A stretch of 64,000 nt of DNA from Chloroflexota bacterium. Lineage in GTDB: Bacteria; Chloroflexota; Anaerolineae; Anaerolineales; UBA4823. The stretch's first letter is position 1. Each line of letters opens with the position of its first letter. The DNA is taken from assembly GCA_029265355.1 (NCBI GenBank), contig JAJUJL010000006.1, forward strand, positions 124,001-188,000, read 5' to 3'. The notes below the pieces were generated by a model. That model saw nothing but the letters and a program-made list of their open reading frames with translations, was not told where the DNA came from and did not search any database. This document shows positions 35,184-43,420 of the stretch, piece after piece. A program made the position numbers and the translations under genes.

Positions 35184-37247
35184 ATGAGAAGCATCGCAAA
35201 AAAAGTTATGCTCTTGATCCTGGCTGCGGTCTTCCTGGGAGGCTGCAGCCTGTTCATCAAGACGCCCTCGGAGCAGCCGGCCTCGGCGCCCGAGTCGGCC
35301 CAATCTCCGGGGTTGTATGATGAAGAAGTCGCCCTGGCAGCGTTCAGCAAGGGAGGCTGCGCGGCATGCCATGTGATCCCGGGTGTGCCGGGTGCGGTGG
35401 GCACGCTGGGACCAAGCCTGGCGGGTATCGGTAAAACTGGCGCTGCCAACATTCAACTGGCAGACTATTCGGGCAGCGCAAAAACGCTCGAAGACTATCT
35501 CCGCGAAGGCATCCTGGATCCAGACGCTTATATTTCCAAGGCTTGCGGCGGAGCACCCTGCCAGGCGGGGCTGATGCCCAAGACATTCCGGGACACCTAC
35601 AGCGATGAAGAGATAGCCGCCATGGTGGGTTTCCTGGCGAAATTGCAGGATGAAAGCGCCGTGGCAGAAGCCGCGCCAGCCGGCGAAGCAGCGACTACTG
35701 CCGCGCCGGTGCTCAGCGAGCAAGAATTTGCCTGGGCCAAGCAGACTTACTTCGAGCGCTGCGCTGGCTGCCATGGCACGCTGCGCAAAGGCGCCACCGG
35801 CCCGGCGCTGACGCCGGACCTGACCCTGCCCAAGGGAACCCTGGCGCTTTCGGCGATCATCTTCAATGGCACCATGAAGGGCATGCCCGACTGGGGCAAA
35901 CAGGGCTTTTTCACCGAGGCGGAGACTGAAGTGATGGCGAAGTTCATCCAGAACGAGCCGCCGCAGCCCCCCGAGATGTCGCTGGAACAGATGAAGGCCA
36001 CCTGGAAGCTGTTAGTGCCGCCCGAGCAGCGCCCCACCTCGCCGCAGACCAGCCGCGATTGGGAGAACTATTTCGTGGTCACTCTGCGCGACGCCGGGCA
36101 GGTGGCGATCATCGATGGCGACACTTATGAGATCGTCAATACGGTGGATACCGGCTATGCAGTGCATATCTCGCGCATGTCGGCCACCGGGCGTTATGTG
36201 TACACCATTGGGCGGGATGGCAAGCTGGCCATGATCGACCTATGGATGGAGATACCGGAGAAAGTTGCCGAAGCGCAGTTGTGCTACGATGCCCGCTCAG
36301 TAGAAGTCAGCAAATACGTGGGGGCGGAAGGCGATTTTACCGATAAGCTGGCAATTGTCGGCTGCTATTGGCCACCCCATTTTGTCATCCTGGATGGGCA
36401 GACGCTGGAGCCGTTCAAAATTGTCAGCACGCGCAGTTACACTTATGACACCGAGGAATTTCACCCCGAGCCGCGCGTGGCCAGCATCGTGGCCTCGCAT
36501 TACAAACCGGAATGGATTGTCAATGTCAAAGAGACCGGGCAGGTCTGGCTGGTCAACTACGTCGATCCGGTGAACCCTTCAATTAAAATGATCGAGGCTG
36601 AGCGTTTCCTGCACGATGGCGGTTGGGATTCCACGCGGCGTTATTTCCTGGTGGCGGCTAACCAATCCAACAAGATCGCGGTGATCGATGCTCAAGAGGG
36701 TAAGTTAACCGCCCTGGTGGATACGCCAGCCGTGCCACACCCCGGGCGCGGCGCCAACTGGATCGATCCAGAATTTGGACCGGTGTGGAGCACCTCTCAC
36801 CTGGGCGACCCAGCGCTGGTATCGATTGGCACCGATCCCGAGGGACACCCGGACTCAGCCTGGAAGGCGGTGCGGGTGACGCCTTTGCCCGGCGCTGGCA
36901 GCCTGTTCATCAAGACGCATCCCAACAGCAAGTGGGTATGGGTGGACCTGGTGTTGAACTCCGATCCGAAACTCTCTCGCACGGTGTGCGTGATCGAAAA
37001 AGCCAATCCGGCAGAAGTGTACAAGTGTTGGGAAGTGGGCAGTTATGGCCGCGCTGTGCACATGGAGTACAACAAGCAAGGCACTGAGGTGTGGGTCAGC
37101 CTGTGGGGCGCAGCAGATGTTCCGGGAGAAACCGGAGAGATCGTGGTGTATGACGATGCCACGTTGGAAGAGAAGGCGCGCATTCCCAATTTGATCACAC
37201 CCACCGGAAAGTTCAACGTATACAACACGGTGCACGATATTTACTAG
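35184..37247 (+). CDS. nirS: Cytochrome cd1 nitrite reductase (NirS), di-c-heme lipoprotein form
   Basis: 687 residues from ATG 35184 (GAGGAGAGC upstream). It reduces nitrite to NO in denitrification. The N-terminus has a lipobox, VFLGGC, with Cys21 as lipid anchor. Two c-heme sites follow: CAACH at 59-63 and CAGCH at 193-197; most NirS proteins have one. The C-terminal d1 beta-propeller (about 285-687) is typical: GYAVHISRMSATGRYVYTIG with His328 as d1 ligand, FHPEPRV (His427), ASHY (His439), FLHDGG (His477), HPGRGAN and a TPTGKFNVYNT end. I did not assign which His are the two catalytic ones. No d1-heme synthesis genes lie nearby. Confidence 0.93.
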   Translation: MRSIAKKVMLLILAAVFLGGCSLFIKTPSEQPASAPESAQSPGLYDEEVALAAFSKGGCAACHVIPGVPGAVGTLGPSLAGIGKTGAANIQLADYSGSAKTLEDYLREGILDPDAYISKACGGAPCQAGLMPKTFRDTYSDEEIAAMVGFLAKLQDESAVAEAAPAGEAATTAAPVLSEQEFAWAKQTYFERCAGCHGTLRKGATGPALTPDLTLPKGTLALSAIIFNGTMKGMPDWGKQGFFTEAETEVMAKFIQNEPPQPPEMSLEQMKATWKLLVPPEQRPTSPQTSRDWENYFVVTLRDAGQVAIIDGDTYEIVNTVDTGYAVHISRMSATGRYVYTIGRDGKLAMIDLWMEIPEKVAEAQLCYDARSVEVSKYVGAEGDFTDKLAIVGCYWPPHFVILDGQTLEPFKIVSTRSYTYDTEEFHPEPRVASIVASHYKPEWIVNVKETGQVWLVNYVDPVNPSIKMIEAERFLHDGGWDSTRRYFLVAANQSNKIAVIDAQEGKLTALVDTPAVPHPGRGANWIDPEFGPVWSTSHLGDPALVSIGTDPEGHPDSAWKAVRVTPLPGAGSLFIKTHPNSKWVWVDLVLNSDPKLSRTVCVIEKANPAEVYKCWEVGSYGRAVHMEYNKQGTEVWVSLWGAADVPGETGEIVVYDDATLEEKARIPNLITPTGKFNVYNTVHDIY

Positions 37248-37269
37248 CAGCAGGGAAGTTAATAGCGAG

Positions 37270-37318
37270 TGCGGGCTGTTGGCGGAGAGAGCTGGCTAAC
37301 AGCCCGCAGTTTCTTTTA
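37270..37318 (+). terminator. Hairpin terminator of nirS
   Basis: Eleven-bp stem TGCGGGCTGTT/AACAGCCCGCA (37270-37280 with 37298-37308), then GTTTCTTTT. A TATAAT at 37317-37322 directly after it may be the -10 of the next gene. Confidence 0.75.
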
Positions 37319-37355
37319 TAATGCTGAATGCAAGGTATCCTGTCTGAGGATGCAA

Positions 37356-38339
37356 ATGACCATGGAGGAAGCTCTCACGGGTATTCTGATTGCCAATACT
37401 GGTACCCCTGATGCGCCTGAACCAGCGGCGGTGCGGCGCTACCTGGCGCAGTTTCTCTCCGACCGGCGGGTGATCGAATACCCGAGGTGGGTATGGCTGC
37501 CGTTGCTGCACGGTGTAATCTTGCGCACACGCCCGCAGCGTTCGGCGAAGCTGTACCAGCGGGTGTGGGGTGAACATGGCTCCCCGCTGCTGCACTATAC
37601 CCGGCGGCTGGCGCAAGAACTGGCGGACTGGGCGGCGCAACAGGGCAGGGCAAATCTGCAGGTCGAGGTGGGTATGCGCTACGGCAACCCGTCTATCCCA
37701 GCCGCTTTGCAGCGGTTGCGCCAATCGGGTGTGCGAAAGCTGGTAGCGCTGCCGCTCTTCCCGCAATTTTCTGGTTCCACCACCGGCTCGATCTTTGATG
37801 CGATCATTGCAGAGCTCAGCGCCTGGCGCAGCTTGCCTGACCTGCATTTCATCGCCGGCTACCACGACCATCCCGCATACCTGGATGCGATGGCGGACCA
37901 CATCCGCCGCGCCTGGCAAACACGCCAGCCGCCGCGCAAGCTGCTGTTCTCATTTCATGGTATTCCGAAATCCTATGTGGAGCGAGGCGACCCATACCAG
38001 CAGCAATGCCTGTACACGGCTGAGCGGCTGGCAGAGCGCCTGGGCTTAGGCCGTGAGCAATGGCAGGCGTCCTTCCAGTCGCGCTTTGGGCCACAAGAGT
38101 GGCTCAAGCCGTACACCGATGAGACCTTGCATGCCTTGGGGCGCAGCGGCCTGGATGGGCTGGATGTGGTGTGTCCGGGCTTCGCCGTGGACTGCCTGGA
38201 GACGATCGACGAGATTGGACATGAGGGAAGGCGCACCTTCGAGGAGGCGGGCGGTAAGAATTTCTGCTACCTGCCGGCCTTGAACGACAGCCCGGGGCAT
38301 GTCGCGGCGCTTGGCGAAATACTGAAGCCTTATATTTAA
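37356..38339 (+). CDS. hemH: Ferrochelatase
   Basis: 327 residues from ATG 37356 (TGAGGA 5 bp upstream); the frame extends to 37269 but runs through the nirS terminator. It inserts Fe2+ into protoporphyrin (or coproporphyrin) in heme synthesis. Family motifs: ILIANTGTPDAPE (usually LLxNLGTP), YLAQFLSDRRV, FSFHGIPKSYVERGDPYQQQC with the active-site His, and CPGFAVDCLETIDEI with the conserved Glu. It is placed just behind nirS, which needs c-type hemes; the link is inference. Confidence 0.95.
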   Translation: MTMEEALTGILIANTGTPDAPEPAAVRRYLAQFLSDRRVIEYPRWVWLPLLHGVILRTRPQRSAKLYQRVWGEHGSPLLHYTRRLAQELADWAAQQGRANLQVEVGMRYGNPSIPAALQRLRQSGVRKLVALPLFPQFSGSTTGSIFDAIIAELSAWRSLPDLHFIAGYHDHPAYLDAMADHIRRAWQTRQPPRKLLFSFHGIPKSYVERGDPYQQQCLYTAERLAERLGLGREQWQASFQSRFGPQEWLKPYTDETLHALGRSGLDGLDVVCPGFAVDCLETIDEIGHEGRRTFEEAGGKNFCYLPALNDSPGHVAALGEILKPYI

Positions 38340-38342
38340 TCC

Positions 38343-38374
38343 GGAGAGCCGCCAGGCAGCGTTGGCGGCTCTCC
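38343..38374. terminator. Hairpin between convergent hemH and GyrI-like genes
   Basis: Perfect 12-bp stem (38343-38354 with 38363-38374) and 8-nt loop. Neither side has a T tract, so termination strength is uncertain. Confidence 0.5.
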
Positions 38375-38390
38375 AGCGTCGACGCTCGCC

Positions 38391-38858
38391 TCAGGCGATG
38401 ACCGGCAGGTACAGGTCGAAGACGTATCTTGTGGGATCGGTTTCCAATGGGTTGAGCAAATTTTCCAGCCATTGGTGCTGGCCACGCTGGTAGGGGCTAT
38501 GCTCCCGCCAGGCGACCAGCTCATGCCAGACGCGGCCGATGTTTTCAAGATTCTCGAAATGGGTGACTGCGTATAAGCCTCCAGAAAAGTGTTTGATCTC
38601 CACCTCGCCTTGTCCCAGAACATCAGCTGGCACCGTGACCCAGATTTCGTAGCCATAGTTGGGGCTGCCCGCCGAGGGGCTGGGGTTATTGAAGCCAAAG
38701 TGGCGGTAGCGCTCACCATAGCCTTCTAACAGGTCATTGGCTTGCAGGAAGGCGAGCATCTTTTTATGCGCCAGCTCTTCCGGGTTGGGTCCGAAGCCCA
38801 GGGCGCTGGCCACCCGCATGGGCTCGAGCGATACAATCCTTACATCCAGGTCAGACAT
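38391..38858 (-). CDS. GyrI-like effector-binding domain protein
   Basis: 155 residues. DVRIVSLEPMRVASALGFGPNPEELAHKKM and YGYEIWVTVP with GGLYAVTHFENLENIGRVWHELVAWR match the AraC effector-binding / GyrI-like (SHS2-type) fold. There is no DNA-binding domain. Such proteins bind small amphipathic ligands and often serve with regulators. Start ATG 38858 has GAGAAAAAA upstream. A WYL-type regulator gene is divergently placed 107 bp away. Confidence 0.85.
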   Translation of the reverse strand: MSDLDVRIVSLEPMRVASALGFGPNPEELAHKKMLAFLQANDLLEGYGERYRHFGFNNPSPSAGSPNYGYEIWVTVPADVLGQGEVEIKHFSGGLYAVTHFENLENIGRVWHELVAWREHSPYQRGQHQWLENLLNPLETDPTRYVFDLYLPVIA

Positions 38859-38965
38859 TTTTTTCTCCTATACATGTTGAGGTTTTTAATCATTCTACGC
38901 ATAAAATAAGCCATCTGATGTCATATTTTGAGATTAAAATGATGGAAAACGGACGAGGTGAAGGT

Positions 38966-39928
38966 ATGCGTGCAGACCGTTTACTCTCGATTTTGCTGCT
39001 GCTCCTGCAGCGCAGGCAGGCCACCGCCGGGGAGTTGGCGCGTCAATTGGGCGTCTCGGTGCGCACCATCTCCCGCGATCTGGAGGCGTTGAACCAGGCA
39101 GGCGTCCCGCTTTACACCGAGCGAGGCATAGGGGGTGGTTGGCGGTTGGTGGAAGAATACCGCACCGACCTGAGCGGTATGACGCCATCTGAAGTGCAGG
39201 CGCTGCGCCTGCTGAATATTCCTGAAGCCCTGGGAGCGCTGCAAGTTGGCGCCGATTTGCGCAATGCTCTTCTCAAGTTGCTCGCCGCGGCAGCGCGTTA
39301 TGAAGATCGCGGTGCAGGCCAGTCGCAGATCATTTTCCTGGATTGGGCGGAGAAGGAACGCCATCCAGAGGCTGAAGCGCATCTCAAGCTGTTGTATCGC
39401 GCAATTCTTGAGTCACGCCAGGTGGGATTGACCTACCGTTATGGCAATTTTGTGGATGTAAACCAGCGGGTGGATCCGTATGGTTTGGTAGCCAGGCAAG
39501 GCGCCTGGGTGCTGGTGTATATGACAGGGCAGCGCCTGCGCGGGCTTCGCCTGAGTGAATTGGTCGGGCTGCAGCTCCTCGAGACACATTTTCGGCGGCA
39601 GGAAGGATTTGACCTGCCTGCTGCCTGGCGCAAGCTGCAAGCCGAGATGGCGGTGGAGTTCAGCTTTGCGGTGCGCCTGCGCCTCTCACCGCAGATGGCT
39701 GCCTGGCTGGATGTGCTGCAACAGAAGCGTACCTTTCGAGTGGGAACGGTTTTGGGAAATGCACAACCGGGTGAATGGCGGGAAATTGAGATTTATTTCG
39801 AAAATTTCGAATCGGCGCGAGCGGAACTGCTCGCCTGGGGCGGCAGCGTGGAGGTGCTGGAACCCTTAGCTTTGCGGCTCAGTATGAGCGACTACGCCGC
39901 TCAAATCCTGGCGCGGTATCAAAAATAA
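38966..39928 (+). CDS. YafY-type HTH/WYL-domain transcriptional regulator
   Basis: 320 residues from ATG 38966 (AGGTGAAGGT upstream). The N-terminal HTH_11: RADRLLSILLLLLQRRQATAGELARQLGVSVRTISRDLEAL, then GVPLYTERGIGGGWRL. The centre holds a WYL-like domain, with the motif region YGNFVDVNQRVDPYGLVARQGAWVLV in place of the usual xxWYL. The C-terminal WCX-type extension runs from about 235. Family members sense nucleotides or DNA damage signals. Its last 60 bp overlap the end of the next gene on the other strand. Confidence 0.93.
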   Translation: MRADRLLSILLLLLQRRQATAGELARQLGVSVRTISRDLEALNQAGVPLYTERGIGGGWRLVEEYRTDLSGMTPSEVQALRLLNIPEALGALQVGADLRNALLKLLAAAARYEDRGAGQSQIIFLDWAEKERHPEAEAHLKLLYRAILESRQVGLTYRYGNFVDVNQRVDPYGLVARQGAWVLVYMTGQRLRGLRLSELVGLQLLETHFRRQEGFDLPAAWRKLQAEMAVEFSFAVRLRLSPQMAAWLDVLQQKRTFRVGTVLGNAQPGEWREIEIYFENFESARAELLAWGGSVEVLEPLALRLSMSDYAAQILARYQK

Positions 39929-40186
39929 GCGCGTGAGCGCAGCCGTGATGGCGAATATTCCAGCAGGAATGCTTGCCAGCAGAATCACAAGCACACCCAG
40001 CCCATTCAGCAGTTGAACCGGCGATAAGGGAAGGAGCGCCAGTGCAAACGCTTGTGATGATGCGGCGCTCATATCCATCAGCGCGCCGCCCAACAGCAAG
40101 CCCAGTATGAAAATGATCCCAGCGCTCAAGAGCATTGTGCGGCAGAAAGCGCGCAGTTTGGTCGTTTGTCGGCTTGAAGTTGTCAT
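39866..40186 (-). CDS. Hypothetical two-helix membrane protein
   Basis: 106 residues with hydrophobic segments at about 17-36 and 55-85. ATG 40186 has AAGGAGAGGCCC upstream, which supports expression. The final 60 bp run antisense over the WYL gene's end. Family not recognised. Confidence 0.55.
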   Translation of the reverse strand: MTTSSRQTTKLRAFCRTMLLSAGIIFILGLLLGGALMDMSAASSQAFALALLPLSPVQLLNGLGVLVILLASIPAGIFAITAALTRLFLIPRQDLSGVVAHTEPQS

Positions 40187-40275
40187 GGGCCTCTCCTTCA
40201 GGCTTGATTTTAGCTGCAGAAAGAGGTCGGCGCACTCGCCGGGGGGAGAGGCTTTACCCTGGTCAGGTGGACAGT

Positions 40276-42513
40276 CTAAAGGCGGGTAGACCAGCGCTTG
40301 GGTGTGCGCAAGCCCGATCCGATGCCCAGGCTGTTCCAGCGCGAACGCGCCCCGGTCCGGTCAGAGGGTGTGCCAAGCTCAGGGACAGCATTGCCTTCTG
40401 ATTGGGGCTCGACGATCTCTTCTGATGGCGGGCTTTGCTCTTCTTCTTTTGCCTGAACATCACGCACCAGCACCAGCAAGGTGATGTCATCGAATTGGGA
40501 GGCTTTGCCGACGAATTCTTTGACGGAAGCCAGGATGGCAGCCTGGATTTCCTGCGCTGGACGGTTGATGCTCGCCAGGGCGACTTCCATCAGTCGCCGC
40601 TCTTTGTAGAAGCTCCCGTCGCTATTTTGGGCATCGGGGATGCCGTCGGTGTACAGGATCAAGGCTGCGCCGGGGTCAATCTGGATCACTTCTTGCGTCC
40701 AGGTGGCATCCGGATCAACACCGATGGGTATACCCGTGGGCGTGAGGGCAGTGAATGTGCCGCCATCCTGATTGTTGATCAAGAAAGGTGGGTTGTGCCC
40801 GGCGTTGCTGTAGGTGAGGGTGCCCAGGCGCGGGTCGAGAATGCCATAGAAGGCAGTAACAAAGAGGTTAGCGCGGGCATCCTGCAGGATGCGCTCATTG
40901 GCAGAGAAGAAAACAATGTCCGGGCGCGCTTCGTACTCCAAGGCATAGGTGCGAAACAGTGTGCGGGAGAGCGCCATGTATAGGGCTGCGCCTAAGCCTT
41001 TATCGGCTACATCTGCTACCAGGATGCCCACCCTGCCATCTGGCAGCGGGATGAAATCGAAGAAGTCCCCGGAAGTCTCGCGAGCGGGCACCAGCGTGAC
41101 TGCCAGCTCCCAACCAGCCAGATCAGGCAGCTCGTTGGGCAGAAAACTGGCCTGTATGCGCCCGGCAAACTCCAATTCTTGCAGCGTGGCCTGGAATTCC
41201 AGGGATTCGGAGTAGATGCGCGCCTGGTGCAAGGCGGATGCAACCTGAGCGGCGAGCGACTGGGCTGCCGGGAAGAGCGCGGTGAGCGCCTTGCGATGCC
41301 AGGGCTGCGCCAGGCTGCGCAGCTCGATATAGACGCAACCCAATGGTTGGTTGCTGTCGACCTCCAGGATGGGCGTGATGATGGCGGGCGAGTGGTGGAT
41401 CGCTGCGCTGTTCCAGGGTAAGGGCTCGCCCTCGAGAAAGGCATGCGCCTGGCGCTGGTCCTGAACCCAGTCCCAGATCTGTTCCATTTCCGGCGACCAT
41501 TCCTGGGGGTGGCGGTGTAAAAACTGGTTCGAGCTCAGCCAAATGGCTACGCGACCAGAGGGGAACATGTTGGGCACATGCTCATCCAGCAGGTTGGAGA
41601 GGCGCGAAGCATCCAGCGGGGAGGTGATGATATCCCGGCTGAGGTGCTCCAACTGTTCGAGCTGGCGCGTTTGTTGGCGGCTCAGCTCAGCTACCCAGCT
41701 CAACTGGCGAGAAATGTAAGCCACGATGAGCAAGCCCATGGAGATGAAAATGAACACGACCAGGCCTTGCTGAAAATACAGCCCTGCCACCAGGATAGCG
41801 AATGGGTTGGCCACGGTGGGCAGGCCCAACGCCATGATAAGAAAGCGCAGCAGCGGGCGGATAGATGTGCTGGAGATAGCCACGCGCTGCATCCAGATGG
41901 CAAGCGCAATGTAGGGCGTCCAGATGATGAGCACCAGTATGAAATACGCTGAAAGAGCCAGGCTGCCGGCGAGAATTGCCTGTGTGTCTGGGGCGCTCAG
42001 CGGAATCTTGCCCCCGAAGCGCGCATAGACCTGCAGGCTGATCAGGTACGCCAGGGTAACATTGCTGATCTCCATGGCCTGGGCGCGCCATTGGTTCCAA
42101 CGGGCTGCCGTGGATGGAGCCCAGTACAGGTTCCAGGCAAAACGGACGAAAGAGTTGATCACGCTCAACCAAAGCGCTATCGGTCCGTAGAGAAATGCGG
42201 CTGCCCACTGCACCATACCTGCCAGAGAGCCCTCGGCGCTGCCATAGCGGTCAGTATGGATTTCCACAATCAGAAAATAATTCAACTGGTTGAAGATGAC
42301 GATCAAAGCGCCGAACAGAAGCAGCATAGGCCAGGCAGCGAGTACGATGCTGGTATCGCTGGCGAGCACTAACCAGACAAGGCCTGCCACAGCAAATGGC
42401 GCGATCAGCAGGAACATGAGAACGTCGCCGGCTCCAGCCAGGCGGCGCTGCTCGTTCATATTCTCTAGCTCGGGCCAAAACACGCGGGCGAGAGAAGTTA
42501 AGAGATTTCTCAT
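40276..42513 (-). CDS. SpoIIE-type PP2C phosphatase with membrane sensor
   Basis: 745 residues. Six or more N-terminal membrane helices (about 30-265), a coiled coil, a GAF-like middle domain (about 300-425), then a PP2C/SpoIIE phosphatase domain (about 445-680). The phosphatase shows IQASFLPNELPDLAGW, SGDFFDFIPLPDGRVGILVADVADKG (metal Asp), YSNAGHNPP and ILYTDGIPDAQN with QFDDITLLVL. It would dephosphorylate an anti-sigma-factor antagonist in a partner-switching system. No anti-sigma or STAS gene was seen in the window. The acidic tail after about 690 is low complexity. Confidence 0.92.
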   Translation of the reverse strand: MRNLLTSLARVFWPELENMNEQRRLAGAGDVLMFLLIAPFAVAGLVWLVLASDTSIVLAAWPMLLLFGALIVIFNQLNYFLIVEIHTDRYGSAEGSLAGMVQWAAAFLYGPIALWLSVINSFVRFAWNLYWAPSTAARWNQWRAQAMEISNVTLAYLISLQVYARFGGKIPLSAPDTQAILAGSLALSAYFILVLIIWTPYIALAIWMQRVAISSTSIRPLLRFLIMALGLPTVANPFAILVAGLYFQQGLVVFIFISMGLLIVAYISRQLSWVAELSRQQTRQLEQLEHLSRDIITSPLDASRLSNLLDEHVPNMFPSGRVAIWLSSNQFLHRHPQEWSPEMEQIWDWVQDQRQAHAFLEGEPLPWNSAAIHHSPAIITPILEVDSNQPLGCVYIELRSLAQPWHRKALTALFPAAQSLAAQVASALHQARIYSESLEFQATLQELEFAGRIQASFLPNELPDLAGWELAVTLVPARETSGDFFDFIPLPDGRVGILVADVADKGLGAALYMALSRTLFRTYALEYEARPDIVFFSANERILQDARANLFVTAFYGILDPRLGTLTYSNAGHNPPFLINNQDGGTFTALTPTGIPIGVDPDATWTQEVIQIDPGAALILYTDGIPDAQNSDGSFYKERRLMEVALASINRPAQEIQAAILASVKEFVGKASQFDDITLLVLVRDVQAKEEEQSPPSEEIVEPQSEGNAVPELGTPSDRTGARSRWNSLGIGSGLRTPKRWSTRL

Positions 42514-42745
42514 GCCCAGGATTATATCCTATCGGAGTTACGCACTTCAGATGGGTTTGGGAGGTGTTTTGACCGGCTTAGCTTGCCAAAACATCTCTCG
42601 GTGTTTCACCGGAAGTGTTTTTACAAGAATGTGAACGAGCACCGGCGAAACCCTGGAGAAAACCGCCATCGCGATGGCCGATTTACTGTAAACAAACACT
42701 TTCAGCGGTTTACTTAACTTCAGGCCAACCGGGTAAGTCTTAAGC

Positions 42746-42789
42746 AAAACAGGGTGTGAACGCAAATGATAATGCGCGTTCACACCCTG
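42746..42789 (-). terminator. Long-stem terminator of the 42818-43204 gene
   Basis: Perfect 14-bp stem (42750-42763 with 42776-42789) and 12-nt loop. On the minus strand TTTTGCTTAAG follows. The rest of the gap 42514-42749 shows no gene; it has scattered short CACCGG and AAACAC copies of no clear meaning. Confidence 0.7.
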
Positions 42790-42817
42790 CTCCCGTAAAG
42801 TTATCGACTGGTAGATC

Positions 42818-43204
42818 TCAAGCAGCGCTGGGCGAGCCAGGCTGGTTGAACAGGGGCACTGAGTCGTCGTCCAGCAGCACCCAGATGGCGTAGATGCCCA
42901 GCAAGGTACCAATGGGCATCAAAGGCAGGTTGAGCACTGCCAACACCAGCGCCAGGATGCGCGCCCATCTCTGGTAGCGCAACAAGCCAAATCCGGCAAC
43001 GATGCCGGGCAACGAAGTGGTGAGCAGGATGCCCGCAATGAACAGGGCGGTGATGGTCAGCACGCTCATCGCCACGCGGTCATTGGTGATGATGCCGATG
43101 CTAAAAAACAGGCCGAAAATGCACAGGGCGGTGACCAATCCAAGCGCGCCCAGCACGATGTACAGCCAGCTAACCACTTTGACATGTGTATCCATGCGAT
43201 CCAT
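42818..43204 (-). CDS. Hypothetical four-helix membrane protein
   Basis: 128 residues from ATG 43204, chosen because AAAGGAG lies 9 bp upstream; the longer frame to 43243 has no site. Four hydrophobic helices (about 12-35, 40-60, 65-85, 95-115) with the pattern YIVLGALGL..GLFFSIG and P.IVAGFGLLRYQRWARILALVLAVLNL..IGTLLGIYAIWVLL, seen in small DUF-type bacterial membrane proteins. Function unknown. Confidence 0.75.
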   Translation of the reverse strand: MDRMDTHVKVVSWLYIVLGALGLVTALCIFGLFFSIGIITNDRVAMSVLTITALFIAGILLTTSLPGIVAGFGLLRYQRWARILALVLAVLNLPLMPIGTLLGIYAIWVLLDDDSVPLFNQPGSPSAA

Positions 43205-43420
43205 ATCGATTTTCTCCTTTGTCACCGCATTCACCGAGAGCACGGGGTAGACGTCACATTACCTGGTGCCACCTCACCGTGCCCTATAGCAGTGATCCGT
43301 AGACTCACTGATTAATACGAAGGTGATATTATAAAGTTGCAGGCTTGCGCTTCGCTCTGGGTTGGCGAGCTGGGAAAATCCGAGGCTACCTGGACGCCGG
43401 TTTTGTGGTATACCTTCGGC

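Noticed and set aside
42514-42749. Scattered CACCGG, AAACAC and CAAAAC repeats as a CRISPR-like or IS remnant
   Set aside because: No regular spacing or equal-length units, and no coding remnant of a transposase.
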